From Ignavibacteriales bacterium (GTDB lineage Bacteria > Bacteroidota > Ignavibacteria > Ignavibacteriales > Ignavibacteriaceae), in NCBI GenBank assembly GCA_016707585.1, contig JADJHL010000013.1, positions 1 to 34,799 on the forward strand: 34,799 bases of DNA, written 5' to 3'. This document shows positions 8,238 through 18,162 of this stretch, in pieces (position 1 is the first letter of the stretch; each line of letters opens with the position of its first letter). Under the pieces are notes generated by a model. The model was given only the letters and a program-made list of their open reading frames with translations, was not told the origin of the DNA and made no database searches. The position numbers and the translations under genes were made by a program.

Positions 8238-10463
8238 ATGGCAACAAAAATTATCTGGACCAAAATTGATGAAGCTCCTGCTTTAGCAACTTATTGTTTA
8301 TTACCAATCGTAAAATCATTTGCAAAAGGGACTGGAATTGAAATAGAATTAAAAGATATTTCTCTTGCTGGCAGAATTATTGCAAACTTTCCTGATCATC
8401 TTACAGAGGATCAGAAGATCCCTGATTATCTTACTGAACTTGGTGATATTGCAAAAACTTCTGATGCCAACATTATTAAACTTCCAAACATCAGCGCATC
8501 AATTCCGCAGTTAAAAGAAGCAATAAAAGAATTACAGGATAAAGGATTTAAAATTCCTGATTATCCGGAAGAACCAAAAAATGATGAAGAGAAAAAATTA
8601 AAAGAAAGATTTGCAAAAGTTCTTGGTTCAGCTGTAAACCCGGTATTAAGGGAAGGCAACTCAGATAGGCGCGCCGCCGCATCCGTTAAAAAGTTTGCAC
8701 AAAAACATCCGCATAGAATGATGAAACCATGGCCATCCACAGGCTCAAAAGCCAGAGTTGCGCATATGACACAAAAAGATTTTTATGGAAATGAAACGGC
8801 ACTAACTCTTGATAAAAATGATGTTGTAAAAATTGAATATGTTGACCAAAATGGAAATGCAACAACTCTTAAAGAAAATTTAAAACTTCTTAATGGGGAA
8901 GTGATTGATACAACTGTAATGAATGTTAAAGAGTTAAGAAAATTTTATGCAGACACAATTGCAGAAGCAAAGAAAGAAAATGTTTTGCTTTCACTTCATC
9001 TTAAAGCAACTATGATGAAAATTTCTGACCCGATAATGTTTGGTCATGCTGTTTCAGTTTATTATAAAGATGCTCTTGATAAACATGCTGATGTGCTTAA
9101 AGAAATTGGAGCAAATGTAAATAATGGTCTTTTGGATGTAATAGAAAAACTAAAAAAACTTCCTGAAGAAAAACGATTAGAGATTGAAACTGACATCAAT
9201 AAAGTTTATGAATATCAACCTGAACTTGCAATGATTGATTCCCGAATTGGAAAAACTAATTTGCATGTTCCTAATGATGTTATTGTTGATGCATCAATGC
9301 CGAACGTAGTTCGTGATGGCGGAAAAATGTGGAATAAAAAGGATGAACTGCAGGATTGCATTGCTATGATTCCAGATCGTTGTTATGCAACTATTTACCA
9401 GGTAATTATTGCGGATGCAAAAGCCAATGGACAATTTGATCCTGCAACAATGGGCGCAGTTTCTAACGTTGGTTTGATGGCACAGAAAGCTGAAGAGTAT
9501 GGTTCGCACGATAAAACATTTGAAGTAAAAGGAAATGGAATTGTGCGTGCAGTAAATACTGAAGGAAAAACTTTACTCGAACAACAAGTTGAAACCGGTG
9601 ATATTTTTAGAATGTGCCAGGCAAAAGATGAACCAATTAAAGATTGGGTAAAGCTTGCAGTTAATAGAGCAAAAGCTTCAAACACTCCTGCAATTTTCTG
9701 GCTTGATGAAAACAGGGCACACGATAGAGAAATTATAGCAAAAGTAAAAAAATATTTACCTGAGCATGATACAACTGGATTAGAAATAAAAATTCTTAAG
9801 CCTGTTGATGCAATGAAATTTACTTTGGAAAGAGTAAGGAAAGGATTAGATACAATATCGGTAGCAGGTAATGTACTGCGTGATTATCTAACAGATTTAT
9901 TTCCAATTCTTGAACTTGGTACAAGTGCAAGAATGCTTTCGATCGTTCCTTTGTTAAACGGCGGCGGATTATTTGAAACAGGTGCTGGTGGTTCTGCACC
10001 AAAACACGTTCAACAATTATTAAAAGAAAATCACTTAAGATGGGATTCACTCGGTGAATATTGTGCACTTGTTCCATCATTAGAAATGATTGCTGATAAA
10101 ACCGGGAATGCAAAAGCTGCACTCTTAGCTGAAACATTAGATGTTGCAATCGGAAAGTATTTAGAAAGTTCTCGTTATCCATCACGTAAAGCCGGTGAAA
10201 TAGATAACAGAGGAAGCTCTTTCTATCTTGCATTTTATTGGGCTCAGGCTTTATCAGAACAAAGTAAAGATGCGGAATTAAAAACACGCTTTACAAAAAT
10301 GTTTCAGGAACTAAAATCAAGCGAAGAAAAAATTGTAAGTGAACTACTTTCTGTTCAAGGCAAACCTGCCGATATTGGTGGTTACTATTTGCCTGATGAA
10401 AAGAAAGTTAATGAAGTTATGCGTCCAAGTGTAACATTTAATAAAATTATAGATGAGATGTAG
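8238..10463 (+). CDS. icd: Monomeric NADP-dependent isocitrate dehydrogenase
   Basis: The 741-residue product is a full-length monomeric-type isocitrate dehydrogenase, which oxidises isocitrate to 2-oxoglutarate and CO2 with NADP in the TCA cycle. The N-terminus TKIIWTKIDEAPALATY is typical. The middle carries DASMPNVVRDGGKMWN and EYGSHDKTF, conserved in the substrate- and cofactor-binding region, and the C-terminal part has NRGSSFYLAFYWAQ. ATG 8238 is preferred over an in-frame GTG at 8229 because family members start M-x-TKII. The gene is monocistronic, with 114 bases upstream and a strong terminator at 10493. This class is unrelated in fold order to the common dimeric enzyme. Confidence 0.97.
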   Translation: MATKIIWTKIDEAPALATYCLLPIVKSFAKGTGIEIELKDISLAGRIIANFPDHLTEDQKIPDYLTELGDIAKTSDANIIKLPNISASIPQLKEAIKELQDKGFKIPDYPEEPKNDEEKKLKERFAKVLGSAVNPVLREGNSDRRAAASVKKFAQKHPHRMMKPWPSTGSKARVAHMTQKDFYGNETALTLDKNDVVKIEYVDQNGNATTLKENLKLLNGEVIDTTVMNVKELRKFYADTIAEAKKENVLLSLHLKATMMKISDPIMFGHAVSVYYKDALDKHADVLKEIGANVNNGLLDVIEKLKKLPEEKRLEIETDINKVYEYQPELAMIDSRIGKTNLHVPNDVIVDASMPNVVRDGGKMWNKKDELQDCIAMIPDRCYATIYQVIIADAKANGQFDPATMGAVSNVGLMAQKAEEYGSHDKTFEVKGNGIVRAVNTEGKTLLEQQVETGDIFRMCQAKDEPIKDWVKLAVNRAKASNTPAIFWLDENRAHDREIIAKVKKYLPEHDTTGLEIKILKPVDAMKFTLERVRKGLDTISVAGNVLRDYLTDLFPILELGTSARMLSIVPLLNGGGLFETGAGGSAPKHVQQLLKENHLRWDSLGEYCALVPSLEMIADKTGNAKAALLAETLDVAIGKYLESSRYPSRKAGEIDNRGSSFYLAFYWAQALSEQSKDAELKTRFTKMFQELKSSEEKIVSELLSVQGKPADIGGYYLPDEKKVNEVMRPSVTFNKIIDEM

Positions 10464-10492
10464 TTTTTATAACTACTCAATTTGGTTTAACA

Positions 10493-10526
10493 ACGGACAG
10501 GATGAATTATCTTGTCCGTTTTTTGT
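10493..10526 (+). terminator. Rho-independent terminator of icd
   Basis: An 11-bp stem (acggacaggat/atcttgtccgt, one G-U pair) with a gaatt loop is followed by a six-T run. It lies 30 bases after the icd stop. Confidence 0.93.
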
Positions 10527-10612
10527 GTTAAATCGATCAACAATTTCCATTTGAGTGTCTCTCTTTATATCCGTAATTTTAGCCATAATTATTCAATGCA
10601 TATTTTAATCTG

Positions 10613-11617
10613 ATGGAAGAATTTAAAGACGAAAATAACCCTATAAATCAGGAAGATCAGAAACCAGAAGAAATACTTTTAATTAGAAAAGAAGATCAAC
10701 CCGATTATGATCCTGATGACGATTTGCAATTTCAAATCTCACCAATTGCTGCTGCTTTTATTGGCTTAGCTGGCGGATTTTTTCTTTATCAGATTGTTGG
10801 GGCACTACTTACAGTTTTGATATTTGGAATGAACATTGAATCAGCACCAATTGATGGTTTAAGATTGATGACAATGGCAGGACAAATTTTATTTATTCTT
10901 TTGCCTGCACTTTTGTTTTCTAAATGGATTTATTCTGATGTTGGAAAAATTATCCGTATAAGAAAACCAGATTGGACTGAGATTGGGTTATTTGTTATCG
11001 GAATTGTCATTATAACTCCACTGTTACAAAGTTTTATTTATATACAGAATTATTATTTTGAAATCTGGGCTAAGAATTCTTCGTTTATCAATTCAATAAA
11101 AAGTTTTTTTGATATGATGAACGAATTGGTTGAAAAAACTTATGGTGATCTTCTAAAAGCAAATAATATTTTGGAATTATTACTTGTTATTGCGGTTGTT
11201 GCAATCGTTCCTGCGTTAGCAGAGGAAACAATGTTTCGTGGATTTATACAGCGAAGTTTTGAACTGAAAATGAAAAAATATTGGGCTGCAATTGTAACGG
11301 CGTTATTTTTTGCCCTTTACCACTTTAATCCTTACGGATTGATTCCACTTTTTATGCTTGGAGCATTTTTTGGTTTTGCTGCATATAAAAGTAAATCATT
11401 AATCATTCCTGTGATCTTACATTTTATTAATAATTTCTCTGCTGTAATGTTATATCATTTTATTGGTGATGATGAATTAATTAAAACTGATGCTTCGGTA
11501 AATCCAAATGAACTTTCTTCCTATGTTATTATGTTTTTTAGTTTGTCTATTTTATTTATTGGATTGATATTCATTATAAATAAATATTATTCTTCAAAAC
11601 AATTTGCAAAGGAGTAA
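10613..11617 (+). CDS. CPBP-family intramembrane metalloprotease
   Basis: The 334-residue membrane protein has an acidic cytoplasmic N-terminus (1-42) and about eight hydrophobic segments. The three CPBP/Abi motifs are present: EETMFRG (Glu204, Glu205, Arg209), ALYHFNP (His237) and ILHFINN (His270, Asn274). The family includes prenyl-protein (CAAX) type proteases and bacterial proteins of varied roles, so the substrate is unknown. It opens a long co-directional run, with the next start 5 bases downstream, and follows the icd terminator, so a promoter is expected in 10530-10610. Confidence 0.9.
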   Translation: MEEFKDENNPINQEDQKPEEILLIRKEDQPDYDPDDDLQFQISPIAAAFIGLAGGFFLYQIVGALLTVLIFGMNIESAPIDGLRLMTMAGQILFILLPALLFSKWIYSDVGKIIRIRKPDWTEIGLFVIGIVIITPLLQSFIYIQNYYFEIWAKNSSFINSIKSFFDMMNELVEKTYGDLLKANNILELLLVIAVVAIVPALAEETMFRGFIQRSFELKMKKYWAAIVTALFFALYHFNPYGLIPLFMLGAFFGFAAYKSKSLIIPVILHFINNFSAVMLYHFIGDDELIKTDASVNPNELSSYVIMFFSLSILFIGLIFIINKYYSSKQFAKE

Positions 11618-11622
11618 TTATC

Positions 11623-11946
11623 ATGCCATTTTGCCCAAATTGCACTTATGAATATGTTGAGGGAATTAAAGTTTGCCCGGATTGCGGAACCGAATTAGTT
11701 TCAGAGTTAGTAGATCACGAATGGGTTGTGGTTTACACATCAGATCAGGAATATGATATACAGATGATGAAAGATGCTCTAGAAAGTGCTGAGATTGAAA
11801 CAAATGTTTTATCCCAAAAAGACAGCAGCTTTCCTGTTACAGGTGATCTTGCTGTAATAAAGCTTTTAGTAAAAGTTGAAGATGAAACTTCTGCAATTGC
11901 ATTTATTAATGAATTGGAAAACACAAAACCTGATGAAGAGGAATAA
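11623..11946 (+). CDS. Zinc-ribbon plus DUF2007-type protein
   Basis: The 107-residue product starts with a zinc ribbon (Cys4, Cys7, Cys18, Cys21). A small alpha/beta domain of the DUF2007 (putative signal-transducing) type follows: WVVVYTSDQEYDIQMMKDAL, then a predicted ligand loop and IKLLVKVEDETSA. The function is not established. Its stop shares one base with the next start (taatg), so it is coupled to cdsA. Its ribosome site is aaggag. Confidence 0.8.
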   Translation: MPFCPNCTYEYVEGIKVCPDCGTELVSELVDHEWVVVYTSDQEYDIQMMKDALESAEIETNVLSQKDSSFPVTGDLAVIKLLVKVEDETSAIAFINELENTKPDEEE

Positions 11947-12767
11947 TGGCTTTGGGAAATACTGCTGTTAGAATTTTAGTTTCTTTAATTGCAATACCGG
12001 CGTTAGTTTTAATGGCGTACTTTGGTAGTGTTTACTTTTTATGTTTTGTGCTAATCATTTCGGGAATTTCATTTTATGAATTTTCTGTTATGGCAAAACA
12101 AAAAGGTGCAAACGTAAATGTTAATGCTGGGTTGCTTGCTTTAATATTTTTAATAATTAATCAGTACAGATTTATCTTTAGTCAATTTCATTTTCTAATT
12201 GCACTATTTGTTTTGTTATTGATATTAGAATTGTTCAGAAATAATGGTTCTGCAATTCTTAATCTCGGATCAACATTACTTGGAGTTTTTTATCTCGGGA
12301 TTTTCGGATCAACATTAATTGGGATAAGAGAATTTTATCCAAACATAGATGGACTTTATACCAATGGTGGATACTTAATCATTTCAATTTTCGCATCAAT
12401 TTGGATTTGCGATTCAGCAGCATTTTTTGGTGGTACTGCACTTGGTAAACATAAATTATTTCCTCGAGTTAGCCCTAAAAAAAGCTGGGAAGGTGCAATC
12501 TTCGGATTTGTATTTGCAATACTTGCAATGATACTGGCAAAAAATCTTGTGCTTGATTTTCTTTCACTAAAAGATGCAATTGCAATTGGATTTATAACCG
12601 GAACAATTGGACAAATTGGTGATCTAGCAGAATCATTACTAAAGCGTGATGCCGGTGTAAAAGATTCATCAAATTTAATCCCTGGTCACGGCGGAATATT
12701 TGATAGATTCGATTCACTATTATTTTCATCACCAATAATTTATTTGTACATAACATATTTAGCTTGA
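11946..12767 (+). CDS. cdsA: Phosphatidate cytidylyltransferase
   Basis: The 273-residue polytopic membrane protein makes CDP-diacylglycerol from phosphatidic acid and CTP, the entry step to phospholipid headgroup synthesis. The family signature is complete at residues 230-256 (SLLKRDAGVKD, then PGHGGIFDRFD), and the upstream SPKKSWEG block (176-183) is also present. The length is normal. It is coupled to the preceding zinc-ribbon gene and sits with other envelope lipid genes further on (UbiA, Mla). Confidence 0.96.
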   Translation: MALGNTAVRILVSLIAIPALVLMAYFGSVYFLCFVLIISGISFYEFSVMAKQKGANVNVNAGLLALIFLIINQYRFIFSQFHFLIALFVLLLILELFRNNGSAILNLGSTLLGVFYLGIFGSTLIGIREFYPNIDGLYTNGGYLIISIFASIWICDSAAFFGGTALGKHKLFPRVSPKKSWEGAIFGFVFAILAMILAKNLVLDFLSLKDAIAIGFITGTIGQIGDLAESLLKRDAGVKDSSNLIPGHGGIFDRFDSLLFSSPIIYLYITYLA

Positions 12768-12787
12768 TGAATTAGGAAAAGTAATAA

Positions 12788-14077
12788 ATGAGTGGAAAAG
12801 TTTCTGTAATAACACTTGGTTGTTCAAAAAATACAGTTGATTCTGAAAGATTGATGAAACAAATTCAGTTTAACAAAATTGGGTTGGTTGATGATCCAAA
12901 CAAAGCTGAAACTATAATTATCAATACTTGTGGATTTATTGAGGCTGCAAAAGAAGAATCAGTAAATACAATATTAGAAGCTGTTGCTTTAAAAAAATCT
13001 GGAAAGATAAAAAAAGTTATTGTAGCTGGTTGTCTTTCCGAACGTTACAAAGAAGATTTACTAAAAGAAATTCCAGAAGTGGATGTTTACTTTGGCACTG
13101 AAAATTATGAAGGCATAATTAAGGAACTTGGTGGAAACTTAAAAAAAGAATTACTTGGTGAACGATTACTATCAACTCCTTCACACACAGCATATTTAAA
13201 AATTTCTGAAGGCTGCGATCATCCATGTTCGTTTTGTGCAATTCCACTTATGCGAGGTTTGCATAAATCAAAACCGATGGAAGAATTAATAAGTGAAGCA
13301 GAATTTCTTGCATCAAACGGAACAAAAGAATTGGTGTTGATTGCACAGGATACAACTGATTATGGAAAAGATATTTATGGCAAAAAAAATATCGCTGAGC
13401 TTTTAAATAAACTTAGTAAGATTAAAGGAATTGAGTGGATAAGATTAATGTATGCTTATCCAACAAAATTTGCCGATGATTTGATTGAAGAGATAAAAAC
13501 TAATCCAAAAGTTTGTAAGTATGTTGATATTCCTTTACAGCATATTTCTGATGATGTTCTAAAATCAATGCGAAGAGGAGTAACTTCTGATCGAACTAAA
13601 GAATTGTTAGTAAAACTTAGAAAAGAAATTCCAGAAATAACAATACGTACAACTTTTATTGTTGGTTATCCAAACGAAACAGAAAAAGATTTTAATGAGC
13701 TTTGTGATTTTGTTCATGAAATAGAATTTGATAGAATTGGAACATTTACATTTAGTGTAGAAGAAAACACATCAAGTTATATTCTTGGCGATCCGGTTTC
13801 TGAAGAAGAAAAAGAAAGACGAAAAAATGTTTTGATGGAAATCCAGAAAGAGATTTCGCTTTCAATCAATGAAACTTTTGTTGGTAAAACATTAAAAGTA
13901 TTAATTGATTCGGTAGAGGGAGAATATTTTGTAGGTCGTTCTTATCGAGATGCGCCAGAAGTTGATGGAGAAATATTGATAAGTAAAGAAAATAAAAAAA
14001 TAAAAATCGGCAATTTTTACGATGTTGTAATTAATGAATGCGATGAGTATGATTTGTATGGCAAAGTTAATTTATAG
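12788..14077 (+). CDS. rimO: Ribosomal protein S12 methylthiotransferase RimO
   Basis: The 429-residue radical SAM enzyme adds a methylthio group to an aspartate of ribosomal protein S12. The N-terminal UPF0004 domain has cluster cysteines at Cys12 (TLGCSKNTVDSE), Cys48 and Cys82. The radical SAM motif C-x3-C-x2-C is Cys143, Cys147 and Cys150 in SEGCDHPCSFCAIP. A C-terminal TRAM domain is present. The CAIPLMRG wording after the motif favours RimO over MiaB. It starts 20 bases after cdsA. Confidence 0.95.
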   Translation: MSGKVSVITLGCSKNTVDSERLMKQIQFNKIGLVDDPNKAETIIINTCGFIEAAKEESVNTILEAVALKKSGKIKKVIVAGCLSERYKEDLLKEIPEVDVYFGTENYEGIIKELGGNLKKELLGERLLSTPSHTAYLKISEGCDHPCSFCAIPLMRGLHKSKPMEELISEAEFLASNGTKELVLIAQDTTDYGKDIYGKKNIAELLNKLSKIKGIEWIRLMYAYPTKFADDLIEEIKTNPKVCKYVDIPLQHISDDVLKSMRRGVTSDRTKELLVKLRKEIPEITIRTTFIVGYPNETEKDFNELCDFVHEIEFDRIGTFTFSVEENTSSYILGDPVSEEEKERRKNVLMEIQKEISLSINETFVGKTLKVLIDSVEGEYFVGRSYRDAPEVDGEILISKENKKIKIGNFYDVVINECDEYDLYGKVNL

Positions 14078-14090
14078 AAAGGAAATTAAA

Positions 14091-15374
14091 ATGAAATCAT
14101 TACTTCTACTTGTTCTATCCTTTGTATTCACAACCAGTATCATTGCGCAAGATAATATTCCAACAGAGCCCAAAAAAAATATTAGCGACGCAGTTTACTT
14201 TCAGGATTATGTAAGTTTTGCCTCAGAAAAACCAGGACTTTCTCGCGTAGATATTTTTATTCAGGTGCCATATAAGAATGTAAAATTTGTAAAGTCTAAT
14301 CAGGGATTTACAGCTAAATATTCTATAACGGCTTCTGTATTTGATAGTAGCGGAAGTAAAATGATTGTTGAAAAAACCTGGAATGAAACCATAAATGTAA
14401 TGGATTACAATCTAACTATCACGAAAGAAAATTATAATCTTAGTAAAAGATCTTTTGATCTTTTGCCTGGAAATTATAAAATAAAAACTGTAATGACTGA
14501 TAAAGATTCCAAGCAAGAGGCTGTTGGCGAAAATAATTTTGTTTTAAAATCTTACGATAAAAATATTTCTCTAAGTGATTTACTTTTAATCTCTAAAGCT
14601 GATAGTGCTAATATTAAATCAGGCATTGTTCCAAACATCAGTAGAAATTATCCATCATCCAAAAACAGGATAAAGTTTTATCTTGAAGTTTATCTAAAAG
14701 ATAGCATTGAAATAAAAAACAACTTCGAATACTCTGTTTTAAATTCTGAGCAGCAAGTTATTCATACTGAAAAAGAAGATAGAAAATTATCTTATGGCAC
14801 AAACAAAATATTAGTTACACTTAAGGAATTCCCTTTTGATCTTGGCGTTTACACGCTTGTTGTAACAGCTAAAGACAGTACCGGAGCTAGCATTACTACC
14901 AACAAAGCTTTTTATTCTCATTGGAAAGGGTTGCCTTCAATAATTAAAGATATTGATAAAGCTATTTCTCAAATCGTTTATATCGCAACTCCTGATGAAA
15001 TAGAAATAATGGAAGATGGAGAAAATCTGCAAGAAAAAACAAAAAGATTTTTGGACTTTTGGAAGAAAAAAGATCCATCCCCGAATAATGATGAGAACGA
15101 AATTTTTGATGAATACTTTAGACGAATTGCATATTGTGATGAAAATTTTTCAAACTATTTAGAAGGCTGGAGAAGTGATCGTGGAATGGTTTATACAATA
15201 TTAGGTGTGCCAAATAATGTTGATCGCCATCCGTTTGAATATGACTCTAAACCTTATGAAGTATGGGAGTACTATGATTTGAATCGTAGTTTTATTTTTG
15301 TTGATCAAACAGGATTTGGTGATTATAGATTAATAACTCCATTGTCCGGTGATCTTTACAGGTATAGGTATTAG
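14091..15374 (+). CDS. GWxTD-domain exported protein
   Basis: The 427-residue product starts with a signal peptide (ending IIAQ). Beta-rich repeats follow, and a C-terminal GWxTD domain (about residues 345-427) reads GWRSDRGMVYTILGVP, then YEVWEYYDLNRSFIFVDQTGFGDY. GWxTD proteins are common in the Bacteroidota/Chlorobi and related phyla, often near Omp85 genes, but their role is not known. The ATG at 14091 is chosen because it follows aaagga and gives a clean signal peptide; an in-frame upstream ATG at 14034 lies inside rimO. Confidence 0.9.
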   Translation: MKSLLLLVLSFVFTTSIIAQDNIPTEPKKNISDAVYFQDYVSFASEKPGLSRVDIFIQVPYKNVKFVKSNQGFTAKYSITASVFDSSGSKMIVEKTWNETINVMDYNLTITKENYNLSKRSFDLLPGNYKIKTVMTDKDSKQEAVGENNFVLKSYDKNISLSDLLLISKADSANIKSGIVPNISRNYPSSKNRIKFYLEVYLKDSIEIKNNFEYSVLNSEQQVIHTEKEDRKLSYGTNKILVTLKEFPFDLGVYTLVVTAKDSTGASITTNKAFYSHWKGLPSIIKDIDKAISQIVYIATPDEIEIMEDGENLQEKTKRFLDFWKKKDPSPNNDENEIFDEYFRRIAYCDENFSNYLEGWRSDRGMVYTILGVPNNVDRHPFEYDSKPYEVWEYYDLNRSFIFVDQTGFGDYRLITPLSGDLYRYRY

Positions 15375-15386
15375 ATAATAAATAAA

Positions 15387-16358
15387 ATGATTCTAATCGT
15401 TACATTAAATCCGCTTCTTGAAAGAAGATTTGCTTACCAAAATATCAGTTTAGGTAATGTAAACAGAAATGCAATTACCTCGATTGCTGTTGGCGGCAAA
15501 GGGATTAATGTAAGTCGGCAATTAAAAAAACTGGGAATAAAATCCTTTAATTATTTTTTTAGCGGTGGAAATGATGGGAAAATATTTCGTGATATATTAA
15601 AAAAAGATGACTTTGATTTTTCTTTTGTAGCAACAAAATCAGAAACCAGAAATGCTGCAGTTATAATTTCAGAACAAGAAAAGAATGTAACATCATATTT
15701 TTCTGAAAATTTTAATATTCTACAAAACGAAGCTGATGAATTTAAATCCAAACTTGATAAGATGATTCAGAATTGTGAGATTGTTGTTTTTTCAGGTAGT
15801 TCTCCTTGCAAAGAAACTGATTCAATAATCCCTTTGGGAATAGATCTGGCAAATAAATACGATAAAATTTCGATTTGTGACACCTATGGAAGCTCACTAA
15901 AAGATTGTATTGATGCAACTCCAACTATAATTCATAATAATTATGTTGAAGTTGAAAACTCATTTAATCTAAAATTGGATAATGAAGAAGCAATATTGGC
16001 TTTTATAAATAATCTTTATAAAAAAAATATTAAGCGTGTTTTTTTAACAAATGGGAGTAATAATTTTTACGCTTCAAATTTTGATTATTTTTATAAAGTT
16101 AAACCTATACAAATACAATCTGTTGATGCGACCGGAAGCGGCGATAGTTTTGTTGCAGGCATTGTAAAAGGCTGGGTTAACTCTGATGTATTTGAAGATA
16201 CATTAAAATATTCTACAGCTTTGGCTGGATTAAATGCAGCTACTTTTGATGTTTCGGTGGTTGATGATTTAGAAGCAAAAAAAAATAAGGATAAAGTAGA
16301 AATTTATCCCGTTGGAAAAAAAACAAAGATAATTGATGATTCACCTCGCGAAATATAG
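15387..16358 (+). CDS. PfkB-family sugar kinase, 1-phosphofructokinase type
   Basis: The 323-residue product follows the 1-phosphofructokinase/tagatose-6-phosphate kinase branch. It opens MILIVTLNPLLERRF (compare TLNPAxD), has GGKGINVSRQLKKLG (37-50), and carries the C-terminal signature SVDATGSGDSFVAG with catalytic Asp253. It should phosphorylate a sugar phosphate using ATP. The LNPLLER start replaces the usual LNPAID, so the substrate may differ. A tail of about 35 polar residues follows the domain. No phosphotransferase system gene is nearby. The end overlaps the next gene by 23 bases. Confidence 0.85.
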   Translation: MILIVTLNPLLERRFAYQNISLGNVNRNAITSIAVGGKGINVSRQLKKLGIKSFNYFFSGGNDGKIFRDILKKDDFDFSFVATKSETRNAAVIISEQEKNVTSYFSENFNILQNEADEFKSKLDKMIQNCEIVVFSGSSPCKETDSIIPLGIDLANKYDKISICDTYGSSLKDCIDATPTIIHNNYVEVENSFNLKLDNEEAILAFINNLYKKNIKRVFLTNGSNNFYASNFDYFYKVKPIQIQSVDATGSGDSFVAGIVKGWVNSDVFEDTLKYSTALAGLNAATFDVSVVDDLEAKKNKDKVEIYPVGKKTKIIDDSPREI

Positions 16359-18102
16359 TTTTCTTCTAATTATTTTTTCATTTTCTATTACTTATTCACA
16401 AAAACTAAATTCATTTGAGGTTAATGGTAATTTTGATTTTGATGATTCACAATATCTCGAATGGTCGGGAATCAATATAAATCAAAATTATTTTGCGGGA
16501 GTTTTAGATTCAGTTAAATCAAGAATTGCAAAAAATATTTTGCGTTACGGATATTTCTATATAGTGTTTGAAAATGATTCTTTAATTATCTCGCCAGATT
16601 CGCTAACATTTGCAATTATTTTAGATATAATTGAGAATACTCCAATTGTAATTGATAAAATTTTATTTACAAATCTTGATTCAACAAACTATAATCCAAT
16701 TATTGATCAGTTTGAATATCTAAAAGGACAGAAACTAAATAAAGAATCAATTGAATTAAATATTGAACAGTTATTAATCGAATATGAAAATTCGGGTCAT
16801 CCTTTTGCAAGAATTATTATTTCATCAGTAAATGTTTATTACGATTCTGTTAAAGAAGAAAATATCGCTGATCTTTATTTAAGACTGGAAAGTGGTAATG
16901 AAAATAAAATTGATAAAATTGAAATAACTGGTAACACATCCACAAAAGATTATGTAATATTACGTGAACTTAGATTTGAAACAGGCTCACCTTACATTCA
17001 AAAACAAATTGATGAATTGCCGCAAAGATTAAATAGATTAAGATTTTTTGAATCTGTTCAAATTCCAAAATTTTATATAAACTCAAAAAAAGAAGGTGTG
17101 CTTTTAATTGATGTTAAGGAAAAAAACACAAATAATTTTGACGGCATAATTGGCTACATTCCTCCTGGTAAAAATGAGCGCAGCGGATATGTAACTGGAT
17201 TAATAAATATTTCTCTAAGAAACCTTTTTGGAACTGGTAGAGCAGCTGCAATTAAATGGAATAAGTATGATAGAAAATCTCAGGAACTGGACTTAAAATA
17301 TTTAGAACCATGGTTTTTAGGTTATCCTTTTAATATCAATTTAAATCTTTATCAAAGAATTCAAGATTCAACTTATGTACAAAGAAGATTAGAAGGAGCG
17401 ATAGAATATCTTGCTACTGAAGATATTTCAGGAAGTGTTTCAATTTCATCAGAAACAGTTGTGCCTACAATAAGAGTTAAACCCGTTTTTACGGTTTATA
17501 ATTCATCATACATTACAACAGGTTTTAATCTTAAAATAGATACGCGTGATGATCCATACTCACCAACGCAAGGATTATTATTTATTAACTCATATTCATA
17601 TAGTAGAAAAAAAATAAACGGTCCAGTTGAGTATATAAGTCCGACATTAGAAACTTCAGTCAATTTGCAAAGATTTTCAGTAAGTTTTAATTTTTTCTAT
17701 GAATTGTTTTCACGACAGGTTGTAGCAATTGGAGTTAATGGTAGAGAATTACGAAGTACATCATTTGAAAATAGCGATTTATTTAGGCTTGGTGGCACAA
17801 ATACATTACGTGGTTATCGTGAAGAACAATTTATTGGCTCAAGAATATTCTGGTCAAATTTAGAATATCGTGCTTTGTTAACAAGGCGATCTTTTGCATT
17901 TCTATTTTTTGATACTGGCTATTATTTACGTCCGGCAGAAGAAGAAAAAAATATTTTAAAGACTGAAGATTTTCTTTATGGTTTTGGTTTAGGATTGAAT
18001 ATTGAAACTGCACTTGGTGTATTGCGCGTAAGTTATGCTCTTGGTAAAGGTGATACTTTCAGCGACGGCAAAATCCACTTTGGTGTATTGAATGAATTTT
18101 AG
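16336..18102 (+). CDS. Omp85/BamA-like outer membrane protein with POTRA domain
   Basis: The 588-residue product has a signal peptide (about 1-20, ending ITYS) and periplasmic POTRA-like repeats (clearest IDKIEITGNTSTKDYVILRE, about 195-270). A C-terminal 16-strand type barrel carries the Omp85 L6-loop motif GGTNTLRGYREEQF. It is shorter than BamA (about 800) and nearer in size to TamA or single-partner translocases, so it more likely inserts or exports a subset of proteins or lipids than replaces BamA. ATG 16336 is used; the in-frame TTG at 16333 is less likely. It overlaps the kinase gene by 23 bases. Confidence 0.9.
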   Translation: MIHLAKYSFLLIIFSFSITYSQKLNSFEVNGNFDFDDSQYLEWSGININQNYFAGVLDSVKSRIAKNILRYGYFYIVFENDSLIISPDSLTFAIILDIIENTPIVIDKILFTNLDSTNYNPIIDQFEYLKGQKLNKESIELNIEQLLIEYENSGHPFARIIISSVNVYYDSVKEENIADLYLRLESGNENKIDKIEITGNTSTKDYVILRELRFETGSPYIQKQIDELPQRLNRLRFFESVQIPKFYINSKKEGVLLIDVKEKNTNNFDGIIGYIPPGKNERSGYVTGLINISLRNLFGTGRAAAIKWNKYDRKSQELDLKYLEPWFLGYPFNINLNLYQRIQDSTYVQRRLEGAIEYLATEDISGSVSISSETVVPTIRVKPVFTVYNSSYITTGFNLKIDTRDDPYSPTQGLLFINSYSYSRKKINGPVEYISPTLETSVNLQRFSVSFNFFYELFSRQVVAIGVNGRELRSTSFENSDLFRLGGTNTLRGYREEQFIGSRIFWSNLEYRALLTRRSFAFLFFDTGYYLRPAEEEKNILKTEDFLYGFGLGLNIETALGVLRVSYALGKGDTFSDGKIHFGVLNEF

Positions 18103-18162
18103 TTGAAAAAGTTTCTCTTTAATTTTTCTTAAAGTATTTTGCTTTAGATAATTTTCACTTTA

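Noticed and set aside
9820..10287. 155-codon minus-strand open frame inside icd
   Set aside because: It overlaps a full-length, well-conserved enzyme and its translation is low-complexity with no domain.
14034..14090. Earlier in-frame start for the GWxTD gene
   Set aside because: It lies inside rimO, lacks a ribosome site and would precede a clear signal peptide.
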